The notes beneath the pieces are model-generated. The model did no database searches and had not been told where the DNA came from. It saw only the letters and a list, made by a program, of their open reading frames with translations. Made by a program: the position numbers and the translations under genes. Positions 6,422 through 14,894 of a stretch of 37,640 nucleotides of DNA are shown here, piece by piece (within the stretch, counting starts at the first letter, position 1; every line of letters starts with the position of its first letter). The DNA is from Candidatus Omnitrophota bacterium (GTDB lineage: Bacteria; Omnitrophota; Omnitrophia; Omnitrophales; JACQQS01): contig JACQQS010000081.1 of NCBI GenBank assembly GCA_016206925.1, positions 1 to 37,640 on the forward strand, read 5' to 3'.

Positions 6422-7792
6422 TTGCAGCAAAACCTTTTAAATAAAGACATTTTCCGCGCTTACGATATTCGCGGAATTGCCGACCGCGATCTCACCGATG
6501 ACGTTATTTATCGAATTGGGCTGGCTTTCGGCACGAGCCTCATACGGTTGGGCAAGAAACAGGCTACGCTCGGCCGCGACATCCGGCCCAGTTCCGTTCG
6601 AATCCGGACGGCGCTCGCAAAGGGCATTACCGAAACCGGTGTTCTCCTTCGCGATGTGGGTGTTGTTACGACACCAGCCTTTTATTTTTCAATCCGCCAT
6701 TTTAATGCCGACGGCGGCATCATGATCACCGGTTCTCACAATCCCGCCGAGTTCAACGGGCTTAAGGTTTGTATCGGTCACGATACGATTGCCGAGGAAA
6801 AAATTCAGCAATTGAGGGTGCTCGCGGAGTCTGGCGATTTCGCTGCCGGCCGGGGAATGGTTTCCGAAGCCGACGTGCTTACGCCGTACAAGGAGTATTT
6901 TCTGAAGCAGTTTAAGTTCAAGAGGAAATTCAAAGTGGTCGTCGATTCGGGTAACGGCACGGGTGGCATCGTGAATCCCGCCGTGATTCGTTCGCTTGGT
7001 CAGGATGTCATCGAACTTTACTCCGAGCCGGACAGCCGGTTTCCCCATCATCATCCCGATCCCACAATTGAGAAAAATCTGCTGGATATTATCGCCCGAG
7101 TGAAAAAAGAAAAGGCTGACGTCGGATTTGCCTACGATGGAGATGCTGATCGCGTTGGTGTTATCGATGACAAAGGCGATGTAATTTGGGGAGATAAACT
7201 GCTCATTTTGTTCGCGCGCGAGATTCTAAATCGCAAAGGCAGGGGCACATTTGTGGCGGAAGTGAAATGTTCGCAGACTTTTTACGACGACATTCGTAAG
7301 CGCGGCGGAGATGCCGTCATGTGGAAAGCCGGCCACTCGCTGATTAAGGCAAAAATGAGGGAGACGAATGCCGACCTGGGCGGAGAAATGAGCGGGCATA
7401 TGTTTTTTAAAGACCGCTATTTCGGATTTGACGATGCGCTCTATGCTTCCTGCCGGACCCTTGAAATCATGGACCAGGCCGGCGGAAAACTTTCCGCGCT
7501 GCTTTCCGACATTCCCAAAACGTATGCGACACCTGAAATCCGGATGGATATCGAAAATGACGAGAAGAAATTTCAGATCATCCGGAGAGTCATCGATTAT
7601 TTCAAACAGGACAAGCGTTATGAAGTGATCGACATCGACGGCGTCCGCGTCGTTTTCCAGGACGGATGGGGGCTTGTGCGCGCCTCGAATACACAGCCCG
7701 TACTTGTTCTTCGCTTTGAGGCAGCATCTGAGAAACGCCGCGGCGAAATTCAGAATTTAATCGAAGGAAAAGTCCGGGAATTTTCCAAATGA
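6422..7792 (+). CDS. manB: Phosphomannomutase/phosphoglucomutase
   Basis: This enzyme converts mannose-6-phosphate to mannose-1-phosphate (or the glucose equivalents) through a phosphoserine. The catalytic serine lies in TGSHNPAEFNG, the metal loop is DGDADRVG, the sugar-binding loop is GEMSGH, and the phosphate-binding segment near the end is RASNTQP. The protein is 456 residues from the chosen TTG start at 6422, which is preceded by GAGGT (6413-6417) and begins with QQNLLNKDIFRAYDIRG, matching the family's N-terminus. The frame continues upstream to a GTG at 6305, but those extra 39 residues are repeat-like. The last four bases overlap manC, so the two steps to GDP-mannose are coupled. Substrate preference cannot be read from sequence; the neighbour argues for mannose. 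Confidence 0.92.
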   Translation: MQQNLLNKDIFRAYDIRGIADRDLTDDVIYRIGLAFGTSLIRLGKKQATLGRDIRPSSVRIRTALAKGITETGVLLRDVGVVTTPAFYFSIRHFNADGGIMITGSHNPAEFNGLKVCIGHDTIAEEKIQQLRVLAESGDFAAGRGMVSEADVLTPYKEYFLKQFKFKRKFKVVVDSGNGTGGIVNPAVIRSLGQDVIELYSEPDSRFPHHHPDPTIEKNLLDIIARVKKEKADVGFAYDGDADRVGVIDDKGDVIWGDKLLILFAREILNRKGRGTFVAEVKCSQTFYDDIRKRGGDAVMWKAGHSLIKAKMRETNADLGGEMSGHMFFKDRYFGFDDALYASCRTLEIMDQAGGKLSALLSDIPKTYATPEIRMDIENDEKKFQIIRRVIDYFKQDKRYEVIDIDGVRVVFQDGWGLVRASNTQPVLVLRFEAASEKRRGEIQNLIEGKVREFSK

Positions 7793-8835
7793 TTTGGGCG
7801 GTCATTATGGCCGGCGGGCAGGGCACGCGTTTCTGGCCATTATCCAGTCTCGACCGGCCCAAACAACTCTTGCCGCTTGTGACCGAAAAAACAATGCTCG
7901 AAGAAACGGTCGCCCGTCTCGGCGGTTTTATTTCTTCAAAGCAGATTCTGATTGTTACCAACGCGCGCCAGGCGCCGCTCGTAAGAGCGCTTCTTCCCAG
8001 AATTCCAAAACAGAATATTCTTGCCGAACCCTGCGGGCGTAACACCGCGCCCTGCGTTGGTTTGGCCGCCTTGCTTGTGCGCAAGCGCGATTCAGATGGA
8101 ATTATGGTTGTGATTCCGGCCGATCAAATGATCAGCAGGAAAAAAGAGTTTCTCGCCACGCTCCGTTGCGCCGTCCGGTTTGCGGAAAAGTCCGGCGTGC
8201 ATGTAACCATCGGCATTAAACCTGCGTTTGCGGCAACGGGTTTTGGCTGGATCGAAGCGGGGAAGCGCATTTCAGGAAATGTGTTTCAGGTAAGACGCTT
8301 TGTGGAAAAACCGGCGCTCCCGCGCGCAACGAAAATGCTTCGCTCAAAGCGTTTTTCCTGGAACAGCGGAATGTTTATTTGGCGCGCCGATACGGTCCTG
8401 GATTCCATTAGGAAGTTTCTGCCGGATATTTACCGCGGACTTCAGCGTATTAAGCCTGCGGTCGGGACCGCGCGGTTTAATGCGCAACTGAAAAAGTTTT
8501 TTCCCAAGCTGCGCTCGATTTCGATTGACTACGGAGTTATGGAAAAAGCGCCGCGCGCCGTCGTAATCCGCGCCGACGTTGGCTTTAATGATGTAGGAAG
8601 CTGGGATACCGCCTCCGTATTCTGGCCTAAGGACAAATCCGGAAATGCCGTGCACGGGGAATTGATTGCCATTGATTCGCATAACAACGTTATTTTTAAT
8701 GAAATAGAAAGGCCCGTTGCTTGCATTGGAGTCGAAGGTCTTACCATTATTTCAGCCCCTGCCGGCGTTCTCGTCTGCGATTCCCAGCGCAGTCAAGACA
8801 TCAAACACATCCAGTCATTTATCAAGAGGCGATAG
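7789..8835 (+). CDS. manC: Mannose-1-phosphate guanylyltransferase
   Basis: This enzyme makes GDP-mannose from GTP and mannose-1-phosphate for polysaccharide or lipopolysaccharide synthesis. The nucleotide-binding signature is MAGGQGTRFWPLS near residue 8, followed by RPKQLL. Other family segments are EPCGRNTAPC (about 80-90), VIPADQM, FVEKP, WNSGMFIW and the late VGFNDVGSWD. The 348-residue length is that of the single-domain form; the C-terminal mannose-6-phosphate isomerase cupin of the bifunctional enzyme is absent. The ATG overlaps the stop of the mutase gene (ATGA). The gene converges with the minus-strand nucleotidyltransferase with only three bases between them, and no clear terminator hairpin is visible. 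Confidence 0.93.
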   Translation: MIWAVIMAGGQGTRFWPLSSLDRPKQLLPLVTEKTMLEETVARLGGFISSKQILIVTNARQAPLVRALLPRIPKQNILAEPCGRNTAPCVGLAALLVRKRDSDGIMVVIPADQMISRKKEFLATLRCAVRFAEKSGVHVTIGIKPAFAATGFGWIEAGKRISGNVFQVRRFVEKPALPRATKMLRSKRFSWNSGMFIWRADTVLDSIRKFLPDIYRGLQRIKPAVGTARFNAQLKKFFPKLRSISIDYGVMEKAPRAVVIRADVGFNDVGSWDTASVFWPKDKSGNAVHGELIAIDSHNNVIFNEIERPVACIGVEGLTIISAPAGVLVCDSQRSQDIKHIQSFIKRR

Positions 8836-8838
8836 TGG

Positions 8839-9507
8839 TTATTTTTGTAGGATCCGCTTGATTTCGCGCTTCCAGTCCAAGAAGAAGTTTACAAGATCGG
8901 GAAGGTTTAAAGGTTCTAGCAAAAGGTGCATTTCCGGTGAGTGCGCGTCAAAGGTTTTGAGTTGTTCGAATGCCACTCCCAGCCAATAGAGATCGAATCC
9001 CGGGTCTTTGGCAAAAGCCTTGTCGATCAACTCTTCTTTTTTAAAGTGTCCCTTAGTAATCAAAAAATAAACGTCGATAAAGTCTCTCAGTGCAGCCCTT
9101 CCAAAAAGTGCCAAGATTTTGTTGGAAGCGATGTCGGAAAGGCTATCCACCTTTAATTTAGGATATTCAGGAAAGTTTTTTGGAGCCTCAAAATGAAACG
9201 CTGCATCTTGGGCCAACTGTAAGATGGTGGATTCATTCTCGAATTTAATTAAAAACTCAACGAATGTTTGAATGGTGCGCCGTCTCTCAACGATCATCCC
9301 TTTAGACGCGAGCTTGTTTTGCAAGCGAAAGCCGAAAGGAGAAACGAGCTCTTCTACAGGTGTAAAGAAATCAAGGTCCTTACTTGTTCGATGTTGCGTA
9401 TAGAAATAGGATAAAGCCGTTCCGCCCGTGAGATAAAACTGATCGCTATCTCCGATGCCTCCAAAAAGTTGAAGAATCGTTTTCTGTACTTTATTGATGA
9501 TCTGCAA
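8839..9507 (-). CDS. AbiEii/AbiGii-type nucleotidyltransferase (putative toxin)
   Basis: This 222-residue protein has the nucleotidyltransferase signature of the AbiEii/AbiGii (DUF1814) group: LTGGTALSYFY (Gly28-Leu32 core) followed by KDLDFF (Asp44 and Asp46, likely metal ligands). Further conserved-looking parts are KVDSLSDIASNKILALFGRAALRDFIDVYFL, in pieces typical of the family. AbiEii proteins are toxins in type IV toxin-antitoxin or abortive-infection systems, and some transfer nucleotides to tRNA. The start is a TTG that overlaps the upstream small gene by 17 bases, so translation is probably coupled. The pair lies on the opposite strand to everything else in the window and is AT-richer, suggesting later arrival. 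The usual winged-helix AbiEi antitoxin is not present. Confidence 0.8.
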   Translation of the reverse strand: MQIINKVQKTILQLFGGIGDSDQFYLTGGTALSYFYTQHRTSKDLDFFTPVEELVSPFGFRLQNKLASKGMIVERRRTIQTFVEFLIKFENESTILQLAQDAAFHFEAPKNFPEYPKLKVDSLSDIASNKILALFGRAALRDFIDVYFLITKGHFKKEELIDKAFAKDPGFDLYWLGVAFEQLKTFDAHSPEMHLLLEPLNLPDLVNFFLDWKREIKRILQK

Positions 9508-9739
9508 GGAAATCGTTCCAGAAGTTTTTGACTAAGGGAGGTAGAAAATTTTCAATTCTACGAAAGGTTTCCTCAAATTTAGGGCGGCTAACTGTTTTTA
9601 AAAGACGTCTGACATCATCGGTTCTGCCCCGCGAGAGTACTTGCTGGACATACATCCTCAGATCGGAAGGATTATCGAGATCCAAAATCGTATCTGCTCT
9701 TAAAAACCAGAAAAGATGTTCATCAACCTTTATTTTCAT
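9491..9739 (-). CDS. Small partner of the AbiEii-like protein (putative antitoxin)
   Basis: This 82-residue protein starts at the ATG at 9737-9739, chosen because GAGGT lies 7 bases upstream; an upstream in-frame GTG overlaps that ribosome site. The sequence reads like the short DUF6922-type proteins often found beside nucleotidyltransferases (DLRMYVQQVLSRGRTDDVRRLLKT), but I am unsure of the family. It is helical and charged, with no DNA-binding motif that I can name. It precedes and overlaps the toxin-like gene, the usual antitoxin position. A role as antitoxin is inferred from position only. Confidence 0.65.
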   Translation of the reverse strand: MKIKVDEHLFWFLRADTILDLDNPSDLRMYVQQVLSRGRTDDVRRLLKTVSRPKFEETFRRIENFLPPLVKNFWNDFLADHQ

Positions 9740-9757
9740 TGCGTGCACCTCAAATAT

Positions 9758-9785
9758 AGTTTAACTTAGATTTAAATGAGGTCAA
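9758..9785 (-). promoter_or_regulatory. Likely promoter of the minus-strand pair
   Basis: On the minus strand TTGACC (complement of 9780-9785) and TAAACT (complement of 9758-9763) are 16 bases apart, placing a start site shortly before the ribosome site of the small gene. The -10 match is only moderate. Confidence 0.45.
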
Positions 9786-9849
9786 GCTGTTGTCTGGCAT
9801 TGTCTTAGCGCATCTCTGCCACGGGTATTTTCATTAGGGGTTGCCTACA

Positions 9850-9878
9850 TTGACATTTGAGAGATCGTCATTTAATAT
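9850..9878 (+). promoter_or_regulatory. sigma70-like promoter for trpS
   Basis: A perfect TTGACA (9850-9855) and TAATAT (9873-9878) are 17 bases apart. The expected start is near 9885, about 19 bases before the ATG at 9904. This excludes the in-frame TTG at 9841 as the normal start. Confidence 0.7.
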
Positions 9879-9903
9879 ACGATCACATAAGGACTTAGGA
9901 AAA

Positions 9904-10878
9904 ATGAAGAAACGCGTTTTAAGCGGAATGCGGCCTACCAGCAAGCTTCATTTGGGGAATTTCCTCGGCGCTTTGGAGAATTGGAAGCGGTTTGAGGGAA
10001 ACGATTGCTTTTATATGATTGCGGACCTGCATGCGCTGACGACCGAATATAATGGGCGGACGGATATTAAGGACACGGTGCTTGAGGTGGCCGTCGATTA
10101 CCTGGCGGCGGGTATTGATCCGGACAAGGTTACCTTATTTGTACAAAGCGCTGTAAAGGAACATGTCGAACTCGGTTGGATTCTTGCAATGGTGACGCCG
10201 ATTCCCTGGCTTGAGCGTAACCCGACATATAAGGAAATGGTACAGAGCCAGCCGGAAAAGGAATTAAATACGTTTGGCTTTTTGGGTTATCCCGTTCTCC
10301 AAGCTGCCGATATTTTATTATATAGTGCGGACGTAGTTCCGGTCGGTGATGACCAGCTGCCGCACATTGAACTGACGCGCGAAATTGCGAGGCGGTTCAA
10401 CAACATTTACGGGAAAGTCTTCAAGGAACCGGAAGCTGCTTTAACCAAGACGCCCCGCATTCCCGGAACGGACGGGCGCAAGATGAGTAAGTCATTCAAT
10501 AACGCCGTTTTTCTTGCGGACGCGCCGGCGGATATTTCGAAGAAGATCAGGAAAATGGTCACCGACCCGGCCCGCAAGCGCCGGGAAGACAAAGGGCACC
10601 CGGAAGTTTGCCCGGTGTTTACGCTGCATCAGCGGTTTTCACCGAAGGAGCTCGCGAGGATCGAGAAGGAATGCCGCAGCGCCGAAATCGGCTGTACCGA
10701 TTGCAAGGAAATTTTGACCGGTCATTTGACCGAATTCCTGAAGCCCATTTATGAGAAACGGCAGGAGCTGATTCAACAAAAAAAGCGCTTGTATGATATT
10801 CTTGAGGCCGGAAACGAAAAAGCCCGGGCTGTGGCTTCCGAAATGCTCGGTCGCGTAAAAGAAGCGGTAGGCATTTGA
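9904..10878 (+). CDS. trpS: Tryptophanyl-tRNA synthetase
   Basis: This class I synthetase charges tRNA-Trp. The HIGH-type motif is RPTSKLHLGNFLG near residue 10, and the KMSKS motif is DGRKMSKSFNN. Other family parts are MIADLHALTTEY, GFLGYPVLQAADILLY and VGDDQLPHIELTREIARRFN. From ATG 9904 the protein is 324 residues, the normal bacterial length. The frame is open to a TTG at 9841, but that codon lies upstream of the -35 box, and the family N-terminus (MKKRVLSGMRPTSKLHLG) begins at 9904. AAGGA (9889-9893) and AGGA (9897-9900) precede the start. A palindromic repeat follows the stop directly. Confidence 0.95.
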   Translation: MKKRVLSGMRPTSKLHLGNFLGALENWKRFEGNDCFYMIADLHALTTEYNGRTDIKDTVLEVAVDYLAAGIDPDKVTLFVQSAVKEHVELGWILAMVTPIPWLERNPTYKEMVQSQPEKELNTFGFLGYPVLQAADILLYSADVVPVGDDQLPHIELTREIARRFNNIYGKVFKEPEAALTKTPRIPGTDGRKMSKSFNNAVFLADAPADISKKIRKMVTDPARKRREDKGHPEVCPVFTLHQRFSPKELARIEKECRSAEIGCTDCKEILTGHLTEFLKPIYEKRQELIQQKKRLYDILEAGNEKARAVASEMLGRVKEAVGI

Positions 10879-10881
10879 CAC

Positions 10882-10975
10882 GGATGTCATCCCTGCCGCG
10901 CCGACCGCGCGGTGCCGTCGGACCAAGCGCCCGACCGGCGCTTGAACAAACGGCGCGAAAGCGGGGATCTAGGTG
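10882..10975. repeat. Large imperfect palindromic repeat after trpS
   Basis: The outer arms ATCCCTGCCGCGCCG (about 10889-10903) and CGGCGCGAAAGCGGGGAT (about 10951-10968) pair, with an inner hairpin around CAAGCGCCCGACCGGCGCTTG. It resembles the widespread GTCATTCCCGCG...GGGAATCC repeats. There is no U-run, so it is not a standard terminator. Confidence 0.65.
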
Positions 10976-11004
10976 CAATTAGTTAGTAATAAAAAGAGAC
11001 TAAT

Positions 11005-11850
11005 ATGCGAAATGAGAATGATTTGAGCTCTAGTGAAGTGGATTCCCGCTTACGCGGGAATGACAAGAGCAACGAAACACCGGTCATTCACGCACCGTCC
11101 GTCCGGCCGCTTGAGGTCCGTTTGGAAGTCTATGAAGGACCGCTCGATCTCCTGCTGGATATTATCCGCAAGAATGAAATCGATATCTTCAACATTCCGA
11201 TGGCAAAGGTCACCGAGCAGTACATGGAATATTTGAATACGATGAAAATGCTGAATTTGGACATCGCAGGGGAATTTCTGGTCCTGGCCGCAACGCTCGT
11301 CTATATCAAGTCAAGAATGATTCTGCCGCAGGAGGCGGAGAAGGCCGAAGATGAAGGCCAGGACCCTCGCGAGGAATTGGTGAGAAAACTTCTTGAATAT
11401 CAGGCCTTCAAAGAGGCCGCCAAGGAACTCGGCACGCTTGAGGCGGAGCGATCGCTGGAGTTTACGCGGAAAATCGCAGACCATTATTTCAAAGATCTTT
11501 CGCCGGAAGACGTGCAGATCGATTCGCTGAGCGCCAATCTCTATGATCTCGTCCTTGCATTCCACAAAGTTCTGAAATCGGCGGGGCATGAAACGTTTCA
11601 CGAAGTGCTTCAAGAAGTTATCACCATTGAGGAGAAAATCGAGGAAATCAAGCAGATTCTGGCCGCGCGCGCGGAAGTAAATTTTCTGGAGCTTTTTCCG
11701 CCGGAGTCTTCGCGGAACGAATTGATCGTCACGTTTCTTGCGATTCTAGAGCTGGCAAAGTCGAAATTCATTCGCATCGTTCAAAAAGTCCGGTTCGGCG
11801 ATATAATGATTGCCGCGCGTCAGCAGGGGGAGGTCAAGCGGGCAGTATGA
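11005..11850 (+). CDS. scpA: Segregation and condensation protein A
   Basis: ScpA is the kleisin subunit that bridges SMC heads and binds ScpB in the condensin complex used for chromosome segregation. The family start is visible at VRLEVYEGPLDLLLDIIRKNEIDI (in pieces, about residues 35-58), followed by the helical N-terminal domain. A winged-helix C-terminus follows (VNFLELFPPESSRNELIVTF... about 230-275). The first 33 residues are unusual: residues 11-21 (EVDSRLRGNDK) are encoded by a short palindromic repeat (11036-11068). The ATG at 11005 has only a weak AAGAG upstream; a TTG at 11120 would give a start closer to family length. It is followed by scpB with an ATGA overlap. Confidence 0.92.
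   Translation: MRNENDLSSSEVDSRLRGNDKSNETPVIHAPSVRPLEVRLEVYEGPLDLLLDIIRKNEIDIFNIPMAKVTEQYMEYLNTMKMLNLDIAGEFLVLAATLVYIKSRMILPQEAEKAEDEGQDPREELVRKLLEYQAFKEAAKELGTLEAERSLEFTRKIADHYFKDLSPEDVQIDSLSANLYDLVLAFHKVLKSAGHETFHEVLQEVITIEEKIEEIKQILAARAEVNFLELFPPESSRNELIVTFLAILELAKSKFIRIVQKVRFGDIMIAARQQGEVKRAV
11036..11068. repeat. Short palindromic repeat in the scpA N-terminus
   Basis: GTGGATTCCCGCTTACGCGG / GAATGACAAG contains the perfect stem ATTCCCGC / GCGGGAAT with a TTAC loop (11042-11061). This is the widespread type that translates as DSRLRGNDK in one frame and WIPAYAGMT in another. Confidence 0.8.
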
Positions 11851-12665
11851 TCAACACAAAACGGTTAGAGAAACAAAAACAAGCTGAAGCGGAGCGCAAG
11901 CTTAAGGAACTCAGGGAAGAGCTTGAGGATGAGCTGAGCAGGCAGCTCGGAGAAATCCCCGCAAAGACTCAGCCGAAGGTGGTTTCCGAAGAACTGGATA
12001 CATCCGGCGATGTCGATAACGAAACGGCCAAGCGCGTAATCGAAGCGCTCTTGTTTGCGTCCGGAAAGCCTGTCAGCATTCCCGAAATGAGAAAAGTGCT
12101 TAAGGGGAGTCGTGCGGAGGAAATTCATAAAATTGTTTTGGAACTCGCTGCGGAGTATGAGCGGGATCAGAGAAGTTTTCGCATCCAGCATATCGCCGGC
12201 GGCTGGGAAGTTTCGACGGAATCAAAGTACGCGCCGTGGATTTTGAAGCTCGAACAGCAGAAACGCGTGAAGCAGGCGACGATCTCTGCTCTTGAAACGC
12301 TTGCGATCATTGCCTATAAACAGCCGCTTTCCCGCGTGGAAATCGAAGACCTGCGCGGCGTGGATTGCTCAGCCGTGCTGACCACATTGCTGGAACGGGG
12401 TCTTGTGAAAATCGCGGGCCGCAAGGAAATTCCCGGGCGACCGTTTCTATACGGCACAACGGACAAATTCCTCGAGCATTTTGGGCTCTCCGCGATTGAT
12501 CAGCTCCCGAATATCGAGAACATCAAACAGCTTGTAGAAGGATTTATCAGCAAAGAAACACTTCTGAAACCGGATCGCCCCGTGGAGGTTCCGAACGAGA
12601 CGGTAACGGTAAATGAAGAAGAGACGCCTGCGGGCGAAAGTCCTGCAGCGGAAACGACATCATGA
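11847..12665 (+). CDS. scpB: Segregation and condensation protein B
   Basis: ScpB dimerises and binds ScpA to regulate the SMC ATPase. The core of two winged helices runs from about residue 58 (AKRVIEALLFASGKPVSIPE) to 215, including SALETLAIIAYKQPLSRVEI and the G-R-P-FLYGTTDKFLEHFGL segment typical of the family. Two extensions flank it: an N-terminal charged coiled stretch of about 55 residues (KQKQAEAERKLKELREELED) and a C-terminal acidic tail of about 40 residues. ATG 11847 overlaps the scpA stop, so co-translation is likely. The stop overlaps the start of pheA by four bases, tying segregation genes to aromatic amino acid synthesis in one transcript. Confidence 0.93.
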   Translation: MINTKRLEKQKQAEAERKLKELREELEDELSRQLGEIPAKTQPKVVSEELDTSGDVDNETAKRVIEALLFASGKPVSIPEMRKVLKGSRAEEIHKIVLELAAEYERDQRSFRIQHIAGGWEVSTESKYAPWILKLEQQKRVKQATISALETLAIIAYKQPLSRVEIEDLRGVDCSAVLTTLLERGLVKIAGRKEIPGRPFLYGTTDKFLEHFGLSAIDQLPNIENIKQLVEGFISKETLLKPDRPVEVPNETVTVNEEETPAGESPAAETTS

Positions 12666-13774
12666 AAAAAGACGGCGATAAACAAAAAGAGACTCCGCCG
12701 GAGGAGATTGAAAAGCTCCGCGAGAAGATCGACAAGATCGACGGCGAAATCATCGGGCTTTTAAACGAGCGGACAAAATATGTGCTGGATATCGCTCAGA
12801 TCAAGAACCGCGAGGGCCGCGAAGTCTATGCGCCGGACCGCGAATACGAAGTTTACCGAAAAATCGATCAGGTGAATAAAGGGCCTCTCAAGAGCGATTC
12901 GCTCAAGTCGGTTTACCGGGAAATCATGTCGGCTTCGCTTGCGCTCGAGAAGCCGATCAAGATTGCCTATTTGGGACCGGATGCCACATTCACGCACATG
13001 GCCGCGCTTGGAAAATTTGGCTCAAGTGTTTCGTACCAGCCGTGCGTCACGATTACCGAAGTTTTTACCGAGGTTGAGAAACAACGGGCGGAGTATGGCG
13101 TAATACCCATCGAAAATTCTACGGAAGGCGCTGTAACGCATACGCTTGACATGTTCATGGATTCGGATCTAAAAATCTGCTCGGAGATCATTATGCCGAT
13201 TTCACACAACGTCCTTACCACTTCGGCAAGTCTAAAGGACATTAAGCGCTTATATTCTAACCCGCAGGTATTCGGCCAATGCCGCGGCTGGATCGAGGCC
13301 CACCTTCCGCGTGTCGAGCTGATCGATACCGCTTCTACCGCGGCAGCAGCAGCGCGCGCATTAAAGGAAGACGGTTCGGCGGCCATTGCTTCGGAATTGG
13401 CGGCAACTATTTACGGCTTGAATGTTCTCGCGCGCGGCGTTGAAGACAGTTCAAGCAATGTCACGCGATTTCTGGTCATCTGCCGGACGGTGCCGGCGCC
13501 CACCGGGAACGATAAAACCTCGGTCCTGATTTCGATAAAGGACAGGGTTGGCGCGCTCTACGATATGCTTGATCCGATTAAGAATGCCAAGCTTAACATG
13601 ACCAAGATCGAATCACGGCCTTCGAAGAAAAAAGCCTGGGAGTATTTTTTCTTTATTGATTTGGAAGGGCATATCGCCGATCCGCATGTCAAAGAAACCA
13701 TCGACAGCATAGAATCCCAGGTACGCTTCTTGAAGGTGCTCGGTTCGTATCCTTCCGCAAAGATTCCTTCCTGA
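12662..13774 (+). CDS. pheA: Bifunctional chorismate mutase/prephenate dehydratase
   Basis: This P-protein converts chorismate to prephenate and on to phenylpyruvate, the committed path to phenylalanine. Residues 15-95 are the AroQ chorismate mutase helices (LREKIDKIDGEIIGLLNERTK in two parts). Residues 98-275 are the dehydratase, with AYLGPDATFTHMAAL, IPIENSTEGAV and the SSNVTRFLVI signature. Residues 285-365 are an ACT regulatory domain with ESRPSKKKAWEYFFFID, where ESRP is the phenylalanine-binding motif, so feedback inhibition by phenylalanine is expected. Length (370) is normal. The ATG overlaps the end of scpB. A few bases separate it from the aminotransferase that would complete the pathway. 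Confidence 0.95.
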   Translation: MKKDGDKQKETPPEEIEKLREKIDKIDGEIIGLLNERTKYVLDIAQIKNREGREVYAPDREYEVYRKIDQVNKGPLKSDSLKSVYREIMSASLALEKPIKIAYLGPDATFTHMAALGKFGSSVSYQPCVTITEVFTEVEKQRAEYGVIPIENSTEGAVTHTLDMFMDSDLKICSEIIMPISHNVLTTSASLKDIKRLYSNPQVFGQCRGWIEAHLPRVELIDTASTAAAAARALKEDGSAAIASELAATIYGLNVLARGVEDSSSNVTRFLVICRTVPAPTGNDKTSVLISIKDRVGALYDMLDPIKNAKLNMTKIESRPSKKKAWEYFFFIDLEGHIADPHVKETIDSIESQVRFLKVLGSYPSAKIPS

Positions 13775-13784
13775 GACAGCCCGC

Positions 13785-14894
13785 ATGTTCTTTCCGTCGA
13801 AACCTTATATTGATCAGGTGGTTCCTTATGAGCCGGGCCGTCCTATTGAAGAAGTGCAGCGTGAGCTCGGCATCCGGCATCTCGTTAAACTGGCTTCCAA
13901 CGAAAATCCTCTGGGCGTTTCACCTAAAGCAAGGCGGGCCCTTCAGAAACTTTTGCCCAATCTGCATTATTATCCGGAAAGCACGGCTCCCGAATTACTG
14001 AAGGCCCTCGCGAAATATCACGGCGTTTCGGGAAAGCAGATCATTCTGGGCAATGGATCGAATGAAATCATTGAATTCCTTTGCCGCGCGCTTTTGTCCG
14101 AAGGCGACGAAGTGGTGTCGGGCGAATGCTCTTTCCTGGTCTATCCTTTGATCACGCAGATTTGCGGCGGGCGGTTCCGCGTTTCACCGATGAAAGATTT
14201 TGCTTACGATTTGGATGCGCTTGGCCGGTTGATAAACGCAAAGACACGTCTGGTTTTTATCGCCAATCCCAATAACCCCACGGGGACTTACGTAACGCAG
14301 CAGGTGCTCGCCCGGTTTCTCTCGAAGGTGGGTGAGGAGGTCATCGTATGTCTGGATGAAGCCTATGCCGATTTTGCCGATGCCAAGGATTATCCGCGGG
14401 GGCTGAATTATCTGAAACAGGGCGCGGGGAATGTTATCGTGCTTCGTACATTTTCGAAATCACATGGCCTTGCCGGACTGCGTATCGGATACGGGATCGG
14501 CTCGGAGCGGTTGATTCAATACCTGCAAAAGGTCCGCCAGCCGTTCAATGTAAATGCTGCGGCCCAAGTGGCGGCCCGGGCGGCATTGGAGGATAAAGCA
14601 TATCTCCGCCGCGCGCAGAAGCTGGTTAAGCAAGGCCGCATGTTTTTATATAAGGGATTTGACCGGCTGGGGTTGAAATATGTGAGAAGTCAGGCAAATT
14701 TTGTTTTGGTAGATCTGGGGACCGATTCAAAACCCGTGGTGGACGGACTCTTAAAGAAAGGTTTGATTGTGCGGGGGGTCAAAGCCTATAATTTGCCCAC
14801 TTTTATCCGAGTTTCCATCGGATTGCCTGCGCAAAATACGCAATTTATCAAGATGCTCGATTTGATATTGAGGCGCACAAAAGGAGAATCATGA
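13785..14894 (+). CDS. hisC: HisC-family aminotransferase (histidinol-phosphate/aromatic)
   Basis: This is a PLP-dependent class I/II aminotransferase of the HisC type. The PLP lysine is Lys225 in [17 protein letters not shown]. Other signatures are [13 protein letters not shown] (about 34-46), NPNNPTGTY and LDEAYADF (Asp-Glu-Ala-Tyr). Its 369 residues fit the family. By sequence it would be called histidinol-phosphate aminotransferase, but no other histidine gene is nearby. It lies between pheA and the DAHP synthase gene and only four bases overlap the latter. I therefore infer that it serves, perhaps in addition to histidine synthesis, to transaminate phenylpyruvate and hydroxyphenylpyruvate. 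Both activities are known for this family. Confidence 0.9.
   Translation: MFFPSKPYIDQVVPYEPGRPIEEVQRELGIRHLVKLASNENPLGVSPKARRALQKLLPNLHYYPESTAPELLKALAKYHGVSGKQIILGNGSNEIIEFLCRALLSEGDEVVSGECSFLVYPLITQICGGRFRVSPMKDFAYDLDALGRLINAKTRLVFIANPNNPTGTYVTQQVLARFLSKVGEEVIVCLDEAYADFADAKDYPRGLNYLKQGAGNVIVLRTFSKSHGLAGLRIGYGIGSERLIQYLQKVRQPFNVNAAAQVAARAALEDKAYLRRAQKLVKQGRMFLYKGFDRLGLKYVRSQANFVLVDLGTDSKPVVDGLLKKGLIVRGVKAYNLPTFIRVSIGLPAQNTQFIKMLDLILRRTKGES

Noticed and set aside
10882-10975. Rho-independent terminator of trpS
   Set aside because: The stem is strong, but no T run follows and the sequence matches a dispersed repeat type.
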